Shown here: piece after piece, positions 1 to 8,910 of the stretch
How the letters are laid out: every line of letters begins with the position of its first letter
Numbering within the stretch: the stretch's first letter is position 1
DNA from: an uncultured Gammaproteobacteria bacterium
Lineage (GTDB): Bacteria; Pseudomonadota; Gammaproteobacteria; DRJJ01
NCBI GenBank assembly: GCA_947258795.1
Contig: CAMYJU010000005.1
Span: forward strand, 90,996-154,995
Direction of reading: 5' to 3'
DNA: 64,000 nucleotides
Made by a program: the position numbers and the translations under genes
Notes under the pieces: model-generated
The model's database searches: none
Told to the model about the DNA's origin: nothing
Seen by the model: the letters and a program-made list of their open reading frames with translations, nothing else

Positions 1-3000
1 GTCGTGATGCCGATATGGCCTTTTCTATCGCGCCAGTTCAGCTCTTCATCGCCCTCACCACCGCCACCTCCGCCGCTGCTATCCAGGAAGCTGGCGATCG
101 CCGCGATATCCTTGGATGACAGGAACGACAGGTACTGCATTTCCGCTTCACTCTCTATCGCTTCGGAGATACTGCTGGCTGAATCGCCACGCACATCCTC
201 ACCACTGGTACCACCGCTACCGTCGGCACCGTGACAGGAACCGCAATGGGTCGCATACAGTCCATCCGGCGTGGTCGGTGTCGGCGCCGTAGCCAGGTAG
301 TCCGCGATCGCCTGGATATCAGAAGCGGTCAGGAAGCTCAGGTAGCCCATGGACGGTTCATTCACTATACCGCTATTAATGCGGGTCACGTCCGCACCGA
401 CCTTGGAGCTGTTGGTTCCCGGGCCATGACAGCCGGCACAGTTGTTGGTGTACAGGGTCGCACCATCAGCCGGTCCAGTGGGTGGCTGGGTCGGCGCCAG
501 AGAGACCAGGTAATCTGCCATTGCCTGGATATCGGACGCCGGCAGCGAGGCCAGGCTGTTCATCGAAGGTACATTCTGTATACCGTTATTGATACGGGTT
601 ACATCTGCACCTGCCTTGGAGGTGTTGGAACCAAAGCCATGACAGCTACCACAGTGCGTATCATACAACTGCTGCCCGTTCGTACCACCTGGTGGTGGCG
701 GCGGTGGCGGCGGTGCCAGGGACACCAGGTAATCCGCGATCGCCTGGATATCGGACGCCGGCAGTGAACTGAGGAAGTTCATTGATGGTGCATTCACGAT
801 ACCGTTGTTGATACGGGTCACGTCCGCACCCGCCTTGGTGCTGGCTGCACCAAAGCCATGACAGCTGCCGCAGTTGCTGTCATACAACTGCTGTCCGTTA
901 CTACCACCTGGAGGTGGAGGTGGCGGCGTTGTATCCCCATCCAGGAAGTCTGAAATCAGCTGGATTTCCGTAGAGGTCAGGAAGCTCAGGTACTGCATTT
1001 CAGACTCATCCTGAATTGCTTCACTGATATCACTGGCTGAATCGCCACGCACATCCTCACCACTGCTGCCGCCACTACCATCAACACCGTGACAGGCTGC
1101 ACAGTAGGCCGCGTACAGTCCTGATGGTGTGGTCGGTGGTGCCAGTGTGGCCAGGTAATCCGCAATCGACTGGATATCAGACGCTGGCAAGGTACTCAGG
1201 AAACTCATGGAAGGATCATTCGTGATCCCGTTGTTAATACGGGTCACGTCTGCCCCTGCCTTGGAGCTGTTTGCACCAAAGCCATGACAGCCTCCACAGT
1301 TGTTGTCATACAACTGCTGGCCGGTACTACCACCAGGCGGTGGTGGTGGAGCCAGTGACACCAGGTAATCCGCGATTGCCTGGATATCGGATGCCGGCAT
1401 TGAACTCAGGAAGTTCATCGAAGGCACGTTCACAATACTATTATTGATACGGGTGACATCCGCACCTGCCTTGGTACTGGCCGCACCAAAGCCATGACAG
1501 CTACCGCAGTTATTGTCATACAGCGTCTGGCCGTTTCCTCCACCTGGTGGTGGTGGCGGTGGTGTGGTATCCCCGTCCAGGAAGTCCGATATCAGCTGGA
1601 TTTCCTGAGAGGTCAAGAAGCTCAGGTACTGCATTTCAGACTCATCCTGAATTGCTTCACTGATATCACTGGCTGAATCACCGCGCACATCTTCACCACT
1701 GGTGCCACCACTACCGTCCGCACCGTGACAGGAGCCGCAGTAGGTAGCATACAGACCGGAGCCTGAAGTCGGCGGCGCCAGCGAGGTCAGGTAATCAGCG
1801 ATCGACTGGATATCGGCCGCCGGCAATGAACTGAGGAAGTTCATCGACGGTTCATTTGCTATCCCGTTATTGATACGGGTGAGATCCGCACCGGCCTTGG
1901 TACTGTTCGCACCGAAGCCATGGCAGCTTCCACAATTGGTATCATACAACTGCTCGCCGGTACTGCCACCTGGCGGCGGTGGCGGCGGTGCAAGAGACAC
2001 CAGGTAGTCTGCAATGGCCTGAAGATCGGCTGCCGGCAGTGAACTCAGGAAGTTCATCGACGGTACGTTCACAATCCCGGCATTGATCCGGGCCAGGTCT
2101 GCACCGGCCTTGGTACTGTTGGCACCGAAGCCATGACAGCTGCCGCAGTTGGCATCATACAACTGCTCACCGGTACTGCCACCTGGTGGCGGTGGCGGCG
2201 GGGCCAGAGACACCAGGTAATCCGCAATCGACTGGACATCGGCCGCCGGCAGTGAACTCAGGAAGTTCATCGACGGTTCATTTGCTATCCCGTTATTGAT
2301 ACGAGTGACATCTGCACCGGCCTTGGTACTGTTGGCACCGAAGCCATGACAGCCTCCGCAGTTGGCGTCATACAACTGCTCCCCGGTACTACCCCCCGGT
2401 GGTGGCGGTGGCACCAGCGATATCAGGTAATCCGCGATTGCCTGTACCTCTGCAGCACTGAGGAAGCTCAATGAGTTCATGGACGGTTCATTCACGATAC
2501 CATTATTAATGCGAGTTACACCCGCACCCACCTTGGTACTGTTGGCACCGAAGCCATGACAGTTGCCACAATTGGCATCATACAGAGCCTGTCCATCGAG
2601 TGGACCTGTATCGATCACCGTGACCGTTGCCACATCCGTAGCCTGCAGTCCGTCATTATCGGTTACGGTCAGGGTTACGATATAGGTACCCGCAGAAGAA
2701 TAGCTATGGAGCGGATTCAGGCCGGTACCGGTGGTACCGTCACCGAAATCCCAACTATAACTGACGATGTTACAGTCGGGGTCGGATGATCCGGATCCAT
2801 CAAACTGGACATTGGATCCAACCGTACCGTTATACAGTCTTCCGGTACCGCCACCTGCATGTGCGGTCGGTATATCCACCCCGCTACTGGCGATGGTCGC
2901 AGAGGTACTGGCTGTACCGGTCAGGCCAACACCGTCGGTCACCGTCAGGTCTACATTATAGGTACCGCAACGACTGTATGCGTGCGTCGGGCTGGCAAAG

Positions 3001-3830
3001 CCGGTCGCTGAAGCGCCGTCACCGAAATCCCAGCTATAGCTTAACGCGGTACCTTCCGGGTCACTGGATCCGGTACCATCAAACTGTACCGGGGCATTGA
3101 CGACACCGGTTACCGGCGCACCGGCGTTCGCAACCGGTGGGCTGTTGGGTGTCTGCAACACGGTAACGAACGTGGTATCCGTAGCGATATTACCGCTATC
3201 GTCAGTGATCGTGAGCGTCACCAGGATGGTTGCCTGGAAGTTCAGGTTATAGGTAAACAGCGGATTGGCTTCGGTACTGGTGCCATAACCGCTGCCGAAA
3301 TCCCAGAAGTAGGCAACAATAGTACCATCCGGATCAGTTGAACCGGCACTACTGAACTGGATCGGAACGCCTGTTGAACCGACATAGGGTCCGTTGATAT
3401 TGACTATCGGCGGTGCACCGCTTCCGACGCATCCCGGGTTATTCGGGTCAACAAAGTTGGCCAGTCCGGCTGGTGGATTCTGGGCACTGACCAGATTGCC
3501 ACAACTGAAACTTGGCATAAACAGTTGCGCAGCTTCCGCATCATTGCTCGTACCATCGCCATCGGAATCAAATGTCCCGATAGCCGAGATACTGTAATTG
3601 TTGTTGCGGAAGTCTACACCGTACTGCGTTAGTAGACCACCGCCATTGAAATTGACATGACAGAGACCGCAATTGGATATTCGCGTCCCGGCCGTTCCGT
3701 AGTTGGTATCGAAATCGTTTTGGTAACTACTGAATGCGAGGGCTTCGGTGCTTGCCAGACTCACTACCAACAACAGTAGTGTATTGAGAAGACCTGACCC
3801 CGCTAACAGCCTTTGTTTCAGACTTTTCAT
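1..3830 (-). CDS. Giant secreted multihaem c-type cytochrome with PKD domains (partial, C-terminus off window)
   Basis: The minus-strand frame starts at the ATG at 3830-3828, preceded by AGGGGA, and stays open to the window edge (about 1,276 codons). Residues 1-32 are a signal peptide. A first haem site CGLCH lies at residues 54-58, followed by a calcium-loop-like stretch (DSDGDG). Three PKD-type domains follow (about residues 140-420, each with a WDFG core). Then come twelve tandem monohaem cytochrome c units, with CxxCH at plus-strand positions 2556, 2346, 2133, 1920, 1725, 1494, 1284, 1089, 858, 639, 426 and 231, joined by Pro/Gly-rich linkers. Most units carry an EPSM or SEMQ segment that could supply the distal Met ligand. 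PKD domains mediate protein or polysaccharide contacts in exported proteins. A periplasmic or cell-surface electron-transfer role is inferred. No named family is recognised. The total length and C-terminal anchor are unknown. Confidence 0.87.
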   Translation of the reverse strand, partial: MKSLKQRLLAGSGLLNTLLLLVVSLASTEALAFSSYQNDFDTNYGTAGTRISNCGLCHVNFNGGGLLTQYGVDFRNNNYSISAIGTFDSDGDGTSNDAEAAQLFMPSFSCGNLVSAQNPPAGLANFVDPNNPGCVGSGAPPIVNINGPYVGSTGVPIQFSSAGSTDPDGTIVAYFWDFGSGYGTSTEANPLFTYNLNFQATILVTLTITDDSGNIATDTTFVTVLQTPNSPPVANAGAPVTGVVNAPVQFDGTGSSDPEGTALSYSWDFGDGASATGFASPTHAYSRCGTYNVDLTVTDGVGLTGTASTSATIASSGVDIPTAHAGGGTGRLYNGTVGSNVQFDGSGSSDPDCNIVSYSWDFGDGTTGTGLNPLHSYSSAGTYIVTLTVTDNDGLQATDVATVTVIDTGPLDGQALYDANCGNCHGFGANSTKVGAGVTRINNGIVNEPSMNSLSFLSAAEVQAIADYLISLVPPPPPGGSTGEQLYDANCGGCHGFGANSTKAGADVTRINNGIANEPSMNFLSSLPAADVQSIADYLVSLAPPPPPPGGSTGEQLYDANCGSCHGFGANSTKAGADLARINAGIVNVPSMNFLSSLPAADLQAIADYLVSLAPPPPPPGGSTGEQLYDTNCGSCHGFGANSTKAGADLTRINNGIANEPSMNFLSSLPAADIQSIADYLTSLAPPTSGSGLYATYCGSCHGADGSGGTSGEDVRGDSASDISEAIQDESEMQYLSFLTSQEIQLISDFLDGDTTPPPPPPGGGNGQTLYDNNCGSCHGFGAASTKAGADVTRINNSIVNVPSMNFLSSMPASDIQAIADYLVSLAPPPPPGGSTGQQLYDNNCGGCHGFGANSSKAGADVTRINNGITNDPSMSFLSTLPASDIQSIADYLATLAPPTTPSGLYAAYCAACHGVDGSGGSSGEDVRGDSASDISEAIQDESEMQYLSFLTSTEIQLISDFLDGDTTPPPPPPGGSNGQQLYDSNCGSCHGFGAASTKAGADVTRINNGIVNAPSMNFLSSLPASDIQAIADYLVSLAPPPPPPPPGGTNGQQLYDTHCGSCHGFGSNTSKAGADVTRINNGIQNVPSMNSLASLPASDIQAMADYLVSLAPTQPPTGPADGATLYTNNCAGCHGPGTNSSKVGADVTRINSGIVNEPSMGYLSFLTASDIQAIADYLATAPTPTTPDGLYATHCGSCHGADGSGGTSGEDVRGDSASSISEAIESEAEMQYLSFLSSKDIAAIASFLDSSGGGGGGEGDEELNWRDRKGHIGIT
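231..2570 (-). repeat. Tandem array of twelve cytochrome c domain repeats (two alternating unit types)
   Basis: Haem motifs recur every 195-231 bp, always in the same frame. Type A units read like GFGANSTKAGADVTRINNG followed by EPSMNFLSSLPAADVQ and a PPPPPGG linker. Type B units (haems at 1725, 1089 and 231) instead carry GADGSGG, a DVRGDSAS segment and SEMQYLSFL. The order from the N-terminus is A-A-A-A, B-A-A, B-A-A-A, B. This indicates duplication of multi-domain blocks as well as of single domains. Confidence 0.85.
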
Positions 3831-4066
3831 AGCGCATTCCCCTATATTTTATTTTATAAATTATTATCTTCGACATATTAATCTTATTATACGTCTGTGC
3901 TAGGGAAATGCTGTTGCCCTAACTGCACCGCACAGGCATCCTATTCTGTGTCTCTTCATCAGGATATTGCTCCTGTACTCCCTGTTATGCAATCACCTTA
4001 TTATCGAAATTTTGTTAAATGGTGATGCATTGGCTCCTTAAATAATATATGTAACATATATCACAC

Positions 4067-4327
4067 ATGTTTGATAGCGTAATTGATACATATCAACGTC
4101 ATATTACTTTTCCCGAATATTTTAATGATGTCCGTAAAAACACTGATACAATGGAGTTGTATGTTCTGATTGATCAAATCCGGGGCCTCCTACAATCAAC
4201 CCGTTTTTATGATTATTTATCAATAATTTATTATTATAAGTTGATTGGATTGGATCAAATGAAGGAGGATGAATTCATCTTGCAAAATAGGTGTTTTCCG
4301 GTATATGCATTTCAAGATTGCCGCTGA
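4067..4327 (+). CDS. Hypothetical small protein (doubtful)
   Basis: This 86-codon ATG frame sits in the A+T-rich gap between the giant cytochrome and the diguanylate cyclase. The product is rich in Tyr, Asp and Ile and has no signal peptide, membrane span or recognised motif. No Shine-Dalgarno sequence precedes the ATG. The only support is its length in an A+T-rich stretch. The flanking non-coding parts (3831-4066 and 4328-4414) show nothing further beyond the cytochrome upstream region. Confidence 0.25.
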   Translation: MFDSVIDTYQRHITFPEYFNDVRKNTDTMELYVLIDQIRGLLQSTRFYDYLSIIYYYKLIGLDQMKEDEFILQNRCFPVYAFQDCR

Positions 4328-4414
4328 GATAAGCATGCAATAAATTTCAGTCGAATCCATCAACCAGCGATACCCATGCCTGGCCTACATACGCTTGCAC
4401 CACTCATAGCATGA

Positions 4415-5761
4415 TCAGAAGCACACGCAGTTTTTCCCCTCGGCCTTGGCCTCATAAAGCCTTTGGTCCGCGCGCTTGAATAACGAGTCCGTATCATCTT
4501 TTTCATTCAGTCCGGCCACCCCCAGACTAACTGTGACTTGACCGATTTCCCTAAATCTATTCGACTCCACATCGGCACGGATTTTTTCTGCCAAGTGCTG
4601 GACACCTTCCAGCTCAGTATTGGCACAAATTACGACAAACTCCTCGCCGCCATACCTGACCAGACGGTCATTCTTGCGGATGATACACCTGATCAGATGC
4701 ACCAGTTCAACCAACACCCTGTCTCCTGTCTGGTGCCCATAGCTATCATTGATCTGTTTGAAGTCATCTATATCCAGAACGATAATACCAAGCGGCACGG
4801 AAGATTGCTGGGCACTGACCAGTAAATTGGACAACAATTCCTCGAACTTGCGCCGATTCATTGCATTGGTAAGCGGGTCTGTTTCTGACAACCTGACTTT
4901 TTCGCTGATAACACTCTGTGCCTGCTTGACAATAATATTTGACATTATGTTATCAAGCACCAAGGTCAGTTTATAGATTTCCAGTATATTGATAATCAGT
5001 GACAACACTTCATAGTAGGCCTCCCTTTTTAGATAAAAAAATATGTTTTCGGTATTCGCAACAAGTCGAAACCTTATCTGCTCTATCTCATCAAAATTGA
5101 CAGGCTGCTCGATATCGCCGAGATGATCTTTTATATAAGAGTAAACCGTGTTCTCGCCCATACGCTGGCGCTCAACCAGATTATTTTGCGCCTGGTAGTC
5201 CTTTTGCTCTATGGCTGTAAGCAAATCCATCATCCACTTGTAGTGCTCGATCAAAAAATCCCGTTCCGCACCAAACGTGGCATTCTTTGTCATTGTTATG
5301 ATTTTCTGCAAATCATTCTTTTCTTTCCTGATATAGACATCCATATAGCCTTTGGCCATGGCGTCAGAAACAAAGTCAAACAGATCCTCGTTTAGCAGGA
5401 TCAGACGAATATCCCCGATTTTCTCCGCGATTATATCATTAATAATATTTCGCAGGATGGTGGTACCGCTTAAGAACACCTCATAGGGAATGTCATGTTG
5501 GTAATGAACTACACCAACCTGGTAGTAACGCCTCAGCAAATCCTTCCTGGACTCATGCAAAGTTTCGATAAGATTCTGTTTTTGCCTGAGCAGTAATTTT
5601 CTTACCTGCTTGTCACTATTAAAGTATTTCGAAAATACCTTGTTAGACAATAATTCATCGTAGAAACGCCTGAATATTTCATCAGCATATTCAACAAGAC
5701 ATATCAGCTTTTTAAAATCGACCGGTAACAGCGAGTCTCTCATTTGCCACCTCTGCTTCAA
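4415..5761 (-). CDS. Diguanylate cyclase with globin-like N-terminal sensor
   Basis: The 448-residue protein is predicted to be cytoplasmic. The C-terminal ~165 residues form a GGDEF domain with the active-site motif RYGGEEFVV, so it should make cyclic di-GMP from two GTP. An RxxD product-inhibition site (RKND) lies five residues before GGEEF. The N-terminal ~170 residues are helical and resemble globin-coupled sensors: a VGVVHYQHDIPYEVF segment matches the F-helix region with a candidate proximal His. A middle helical part (residues 170-280) contains HYKW and could be a linker. By analogy with globin-coupled cyclases such as DosC it may sense oxygen or another gas. The GGDEF call is firm; the globin call rests on motif resemblance. 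It stands alone, with no operon partner. Confidence 0.85.
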   Translation of the reverse strand: MKQRWQMRDSLLPVDFKKLICLVEYADEIFRRFYDELLSNKVFSKYFNSDKQVRKLLLRQKQNLIETLHESRKDLLRRYYQVGVVHYQHDIPYEVFLSGTTILRNIINDIIAEKIGDIRLILLNEDLFDFVSDAMAKGYMDVYIRKEKNDLQKIITMTKNATFGAERDFLIEHYKWMMDLLTAIEQKDYQAQNNLVERQRMGENTVYSYIKDHLGDIEQPVNFDEIEQIRFRLVANTENIFFYLKREAYYEVLSLIINILEIYKLTLVLDNIMSNIIVKQAQSVISEKVRLSETDPLTNAMNRRKFEELLSNLLVSAQQSSVPLGIIVLDIDDFKQINDSYGHQTGDRVLVELVHLIRCIIRKNDRLVRYGGEEFVVICANTELEGVQHLAEKIRADVESNRFREIGQVTVSLGVAGLNEKDDTDSLFKRADQRLYEAKAEGKNCVCF

Positions 5762-6004
5762 GTAAACAAAATAATACTCACTCTCTCCACAGCCAGCCCT
5801 GCAAAAGACACATCCAAATAATTATTTTTTTAGTAAAAGATTTGCTGCATCGGCCGTCTGGTATCCCGGCATATCCTGACACTACCCGGCAGACCTTACT
5901 GCTTTTTATACATCAATTTCCAACCAGACTGCTAATTCAAGCCAGTGTTCAGCGCCTGGCACTTTAGTCTCAACTCTATCACTTATATTGTAGAATTGAC
6001 TTAG

Positions 6005-6775
6005 TCATGACATCTGGGCTTCAAAACCCTTCCGCCACATCCTTAGCGCCAGTGGCCACAGGACCAGTTGTTTCTTACTGGTCTCACCCCACTGGGCAGA
6101 CAACTCTTCCGTCATTTCTGTCACGGGGTCAAGCCCGTTCTGTTGCTCATATTTCTTTACCGCAGACCAGGTGTGCAGGTATCCAAGCAGTTGATCAAGG
6201 GACCACTCTGTTCGCATCTGGAATACAGTACTCTCCAGCTCCTCGAATGGTAGACTGACCGATACATATCCGTCCTCAACCATCCTCCGTTCAGGCGGCC
6301 AGTAGTCTTCCAGTACCGATCTGTACAAGTGATTAACCAGTTTGTCTATTTCCGGATTTATATTCAACAAGCCATATGTCCAGGCGGCCACTATCCCCTG
6401 CCGCTTTAATACCCGTTCCACCTCTTTTGAAAACGCCTGTATGTCGAACCAGTGCAGCGCCTGTGCAACCGTAATCAGATCAACTGAACTATCCTCAATT
6501 GAGGTATCTTCCGCCTTTTCCGTCTTGTAGATAATACCACTCTTTCTGCTTGCATTCTCGATCTGACTTTTACTGGCATCAGTCGCAATGACTTCTTTGT
6601 AGTATTCCGATAAAGCCAGGGCCGACTGACCACTTCCGGTAGCACAGTCCCATGCCCGTTCATGTGATGGTGTAAACCCGGACAAATAGACAAAAAGCGC
6701 TTTGGGATAACCAGGTCTGAATATACTGTATGCGTCAGACCCGAATGAAAAATAGTCTTTAAATCCAGATTTCAA
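6005..6775 (-). CDS. Class I SAM-dependent methyltransferase
   Basis: The 256-residue protein matches the Methyltransf_11 type. Motif I is atypical, WDCATGSGQSALAL instead of DxGxGxG. A following acidic position (VIATDASKSQIENA) should hold the SAM ribose. The motif IV/post-motif region reads ITVAQALHWFD, as in a widespread group of small-molecule methyltransferases related to trans-aconitate methyltransferase. The C-terminal half (WRKGFEAQ end) is typical of that group. The substrate is unknown. It is a single gene transcribed leftwards, with no neighbours close enough to suggest an operon. It lies just left of the cassette-like region but has no attC-like site of its own. Confidence 0.8.
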   Translation of the reverse strand: MKSGFKDYFSFGSDAYSIFRPGYPKALFVYLSGFTPSHERAWDCATGSGQSALALSEYYKEVIATDASKSQIENASRKSGIIYKTEKAEDTSIEDSSVDLITVAQALHWFDIQAFSKEVERVLKRQGIVAAWTYGLLNINPEIDKLVNHLYRSVLEDYWPPERRMVEDGYVSVSLPFEELESTVFQMRTEWSLDQLLGYLHTWSAVKKYEQQNGLDPVTEMTEELSAQWGETSKKQLVLWPLALRMWRKGFEAQMS

Positions 6776-7249
6776 TGCGCTCTTCTCCGGTATAATCTGA
6801 CTCAGACTTATATCTCGTCTTCAGGAATCACTTCCGTTTTATCCATAAATAACACTACACGTTTCTCAGTAAAAACGATCTGTTTTTGTTTCCTATAACC
6901 TAAGTCAAGTCAGGCATAACCATCTCCCTGGTATTTGAATTGTGTCAATTATTAGTGCAGGCATTTAAAAAATCAATCTACGTACATGTCACACAAATAA
7001 TATGTATGTAGCACCAAATAAGCAATATACTTCATATAAAAAGGGGCGATAAGTACCCTTTTTAGAATGGGCATATATGTCCATTTATTGTTGCTTTTAT
7101 TTTTGGGTAAGCACAAAAAAGTGGCACTAACAGCTTCCATGAGAAAATTTATTACCATGCTAAATGCTATGGTAAGAGACAAGTGTGGATGGGCTTATTG
7201 AATGCTTTATTAGGGGTCCTGACATTAAAGTCGCTTGCTAGGAAATGCC
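6776..7249. other. Gene-free A+T-rich stretch
   Basis: No convincing coding frame is present; short frames here lack ribosome-binding sites and read like random A+T-rich sequence. A near-palindrome GGGCATATATGTCC lies around 7069-7082. No attC site, tRNA or terminator was recognised. Confidence 0.5.
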
Positions 7250-7822
7250 TTACCTTTCTAGCCGTATCCTTCCAAGAACTTCAATTTCACCATCCTCAGC
7301 GAGCGTTCCGACCAAAAGTTCGCCAATGCTGATTAATTCCATGGTTAAAGCATCGATGTTTGGACGATGGTTTACAAAGACGATTGGTGATTTTCCTCGA
7401 TGTTTAGTAAGTAGTTCACTCGCAACTGTTTGGAATTCATCCTGACCCTGACTATCTACTGCAGGTCTTTGACGCAAATTCGGATCGGTTAAAAATTTTC
7501 CAAACGCAATTTGTGCAGTTTCTCTGCACCGACACATTGGCGAGCTGATTGCGATAGGTTTTATGCCACGCTTTTCGAATGCCTCGCCAACTCGCCTAGC
7601 TTGTGCCATACCTTTTGTGGTTAAAGTGCTTTCGCCAACACAATTACCAGATGAATCCCATGCGAGCATGTTGGCGCCATCGCGATTCCCAGTAGACTCA
7701 GCGTTTCGCATAAGTACGACCATATGTTGGTCTTGTTGCAGTTTTTTCCAAAGCGCTTCGTCTGCGACAACTGCCAATGGCAAGAAGAGAAGCGGGATTA
7801 TCCACGTAGCACGCATTTTCAT
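7250..7822 (-). CDS. Secreted histidine-phosphatase-fold protein with altered catalytic motif
   Basis: The 190-residue protein has an N-terminal signal peptide (about 20 residues, ending VVADEA). The body matches the histidine phosphatase (phosphoglycerate-mutase-like) superfamily. The fold motifs are present: a VVLMR strand, TTKGMAQARRVGEAF, the second Arg in ISSPMCRCRETA, and the C-terminal FVNHRPNID with the second catalytic His. The signature RHG/RHA is replaced by LMRNAES, so the phospho-accepting His is Asn. The reading is unambiguous in the DNA (AAC). Family members lacking this His are expected to be inactive as phosphatases, so this may be a binding protein or a degenerate enzyme. 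It lies at the left end of the cassette-like array; no attC follows its 3' end. Confidence 0.75.
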   Translation of the reverse strand: MKMRATWIIPLLFLPLAVVADEALWKKLQQDQHMVVLMRNAESTGNRDGANMLAWDSSGNCVGESTLTTKGMAQARRVGEAFEKRGIKPIAISSPMCRCRETAQIAFGKFLTDPNLRQRPAVDSQGQDEFQTVASELLTKHRGKSPIVFVNHRPNIDALTMELISIGELLVGTLAEDGEIEVLGRIRLER

Positions 7823-7886
7823 TTTCTAATGCCTACATCAGCTGTTGCTGAAGGTGACGGTTTTTTGTGTGATAATGAGCGTTAGC

Positions 7887-7945
7887 AAATAACACATAAA
7901 AACGGCGCTTTCGAGCGTCCATAGATGATTTTTATATAGTTTATC
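7887..7945 (-). other. Degenerate attC-like site
   Basis: The left end AAATAAC and right end GTTTATC are imperfect inverse core sites. Between them are arms (ACATAAAAACGG against TCCATAGATGATTTTTATATAG) around a GCGCTTTCGAGCG tip. The site sits at the 3' end of the next minus-strand gene, as expected for a cassette, but matches are weaker than at the other sites. Confidence 0.35.
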
Positions 7946-8333
7946 AAAATAGCTTTATTATTTCTTTGTTATGTAATAGATAAATTTTGATGAAGCCAAA
8001 GAGCGCGAAGGTAGGGTACCCGACAAATGATATGTCTTTCCCATTGAATTCAACCACTGTCCCTTCTAAAGCGCCCTGATAAAGATAATCAGCGAAGCCG
8101 ATTAAGCCAAATACACCTATTAGATAGCCAAAGGCTAACAGTATATAACGAGAATATTTAAGGTGAAGTATCAAACTTAATGCTAAATATATAAATAACA
8201 ACATTGCGCCCAAGTTAGTAAAAAGAGTTTCGTTGCTTCTATCATTGTCTATTGCGCCGTACACGAAATATGCGGTTAATATTCCTAGCACGCAATAAAT
8301 TAAAGTGTAGATGTATAAAATATACTTTTTCAT
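7944..8333 (-). CDS. Hypothetical membrane protein (cassette gene)
   Basis: The 129-residue protein has four predicted membrane spans: residues 4-26, 36-58, 64-85 and 103-122. There is no signal peptide beyond the first span and no recognised family. It is much more A+T-rich than the housekeeping genes of the window. It has the size and orientation of a cassette gene, with a strong attC-like site on its right (8348-8437) and a weaker one overlapping its stop. Function unknown. Confidence 0.6.
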   Translation of the reverse strand: MKKYILYIYTLIYCVLGILTAYFVYGAIDNDRSNETLFTNLGAMLLFIYLALSLILHLKYSRYILLAFGYLIGVFGLIGFADYLYQGALEGTVVEFNGKDISFVGYPTFALFGFIKIYLLHNKEIIKLF

Positions 8334-8347
8334 ATATTTATACAGTA

Positions 8348-8437
8348 ATCTAACGCTTAAGGTCAGCTAACGGGCAACACAGAGCAGAGCGAAGCGACGC
8401 AGTGTGTTGACCGGTCAGATGCAGCGTATTGTTATGT
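8348..8437 (-). other. attC recombination site
   Basis: The site is a 90-bp imperfect palindrome. The left inverse core is ATCTAAC (8348-8354), the right core GTTATGT (8431-8437). The inner arms GGTCAGCTAACGGGCAACACA and TGTGTTGACCGGTCAGAT are nearly complementary, with a GAGCGAAGCGACGC tip. Unpaired bases on one arm are typical of attC. It overlaps the stop codon of the 8432-8806 gene. Confidence 0.7.
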
Positions 8438-8806
8438 AATGGCTGGCACGCCATATAGGAATGCTCCTATTAAAAAGAAAACAGTAAGCCCGACAGATGC
8501 CTTATGTCTTAATTTGTAAAATACAACTTGTTGCACTGCCCTAAATAGCCATAAGCATGATATTAACACTAGCAATGAATTACCTAGCTGTGTATTTAAT
8601 AGCTCTTGAGTATGCACAAATGACACATAAGCAAAAATAAAAAATATAAATGTAATGCTTATATTTAAAACTTGCATTGTTGCTTTGTTAACATAGTTTA
8701 ATGAGTCCAATGTTTCTGGCCATTTGAATATGCGCCAAAACAGCACATGAAAAATGATGAGTGCAACCGTGTAGGCTCCACCAGCGAAAATGAGTGTTTC
8801 ATTCAT
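8432..8806 (-). CDS. Hypothetical membrane protein (cassette gene)
   Basis: The 124-residue protein has four predicted membrane spans (about residues 7-27, 45-66, 72-94 and 101-121), and no recognised family. Composition is A+T-rich compared with the core genes. It is framed by attC-like sites on both sides and reads leftwards like the rest of the array, which is the main support for calling it a cassette gene. Small polytopic proteins of unknown function are common in integron cassettes. Confidence 0.6.
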   Translation of the reverse strand: MNETLIFAGGAYTVALIIFHVLFWRIFKWPETLDSLNYVNKATMQVLNISITFIFFIFAYVSFVHTQELLNTQLGNSLLVLISCLWLFRAVQQVVFYKLRHKASVGLTVFFLIGAFLYGVPAIT

Positions 8807-8818
8807 TCTTCTTTATTC

Positions 8819-8892
8819 ACATAACGTTGCAATGTGGGGATGGCAACCCAAAGCGAAGCGGCGGGTTGACCCTCTCGAATTTGTTGTTAGGC
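8819..8892 (-). other. attC recombination site
   Basis: The site is 74 bp long. The left end is ACATAAC and the right core is a perfect GTTAGGC (8886-8892). Arms GGGGATGGCAACCC and GGGTTGACCCTCTC pair around AAAGCGAAGCGGC. It lies just past the 3' end of the 8911-9345 gene. Confidence 0.75.
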
Positions 8893-8910
8893 GAATTCAC
8901 TATGCAATAA

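Noticed and set aside
231..767. Long plus-strand frame over the cytochrome repeats
   Set aside because: It is the antisense of the CxxCH repeats, in register with the minus-strand gene, and has no ribosome-binding site or family resemblance.
1..2600. Regularly spaced repeats that might suggest a CRISPR array
   Set aside because: The period is about 200 bp, repeats are coding and diverged, and there are no spacer-repeat units of CRISPR size.
6973..7182. 69-codon minus-strand frame
   Set aside because: A+T-rich gap, no Shine-Dalgarno, no protein-like pattern beyond hydrophobic bias.
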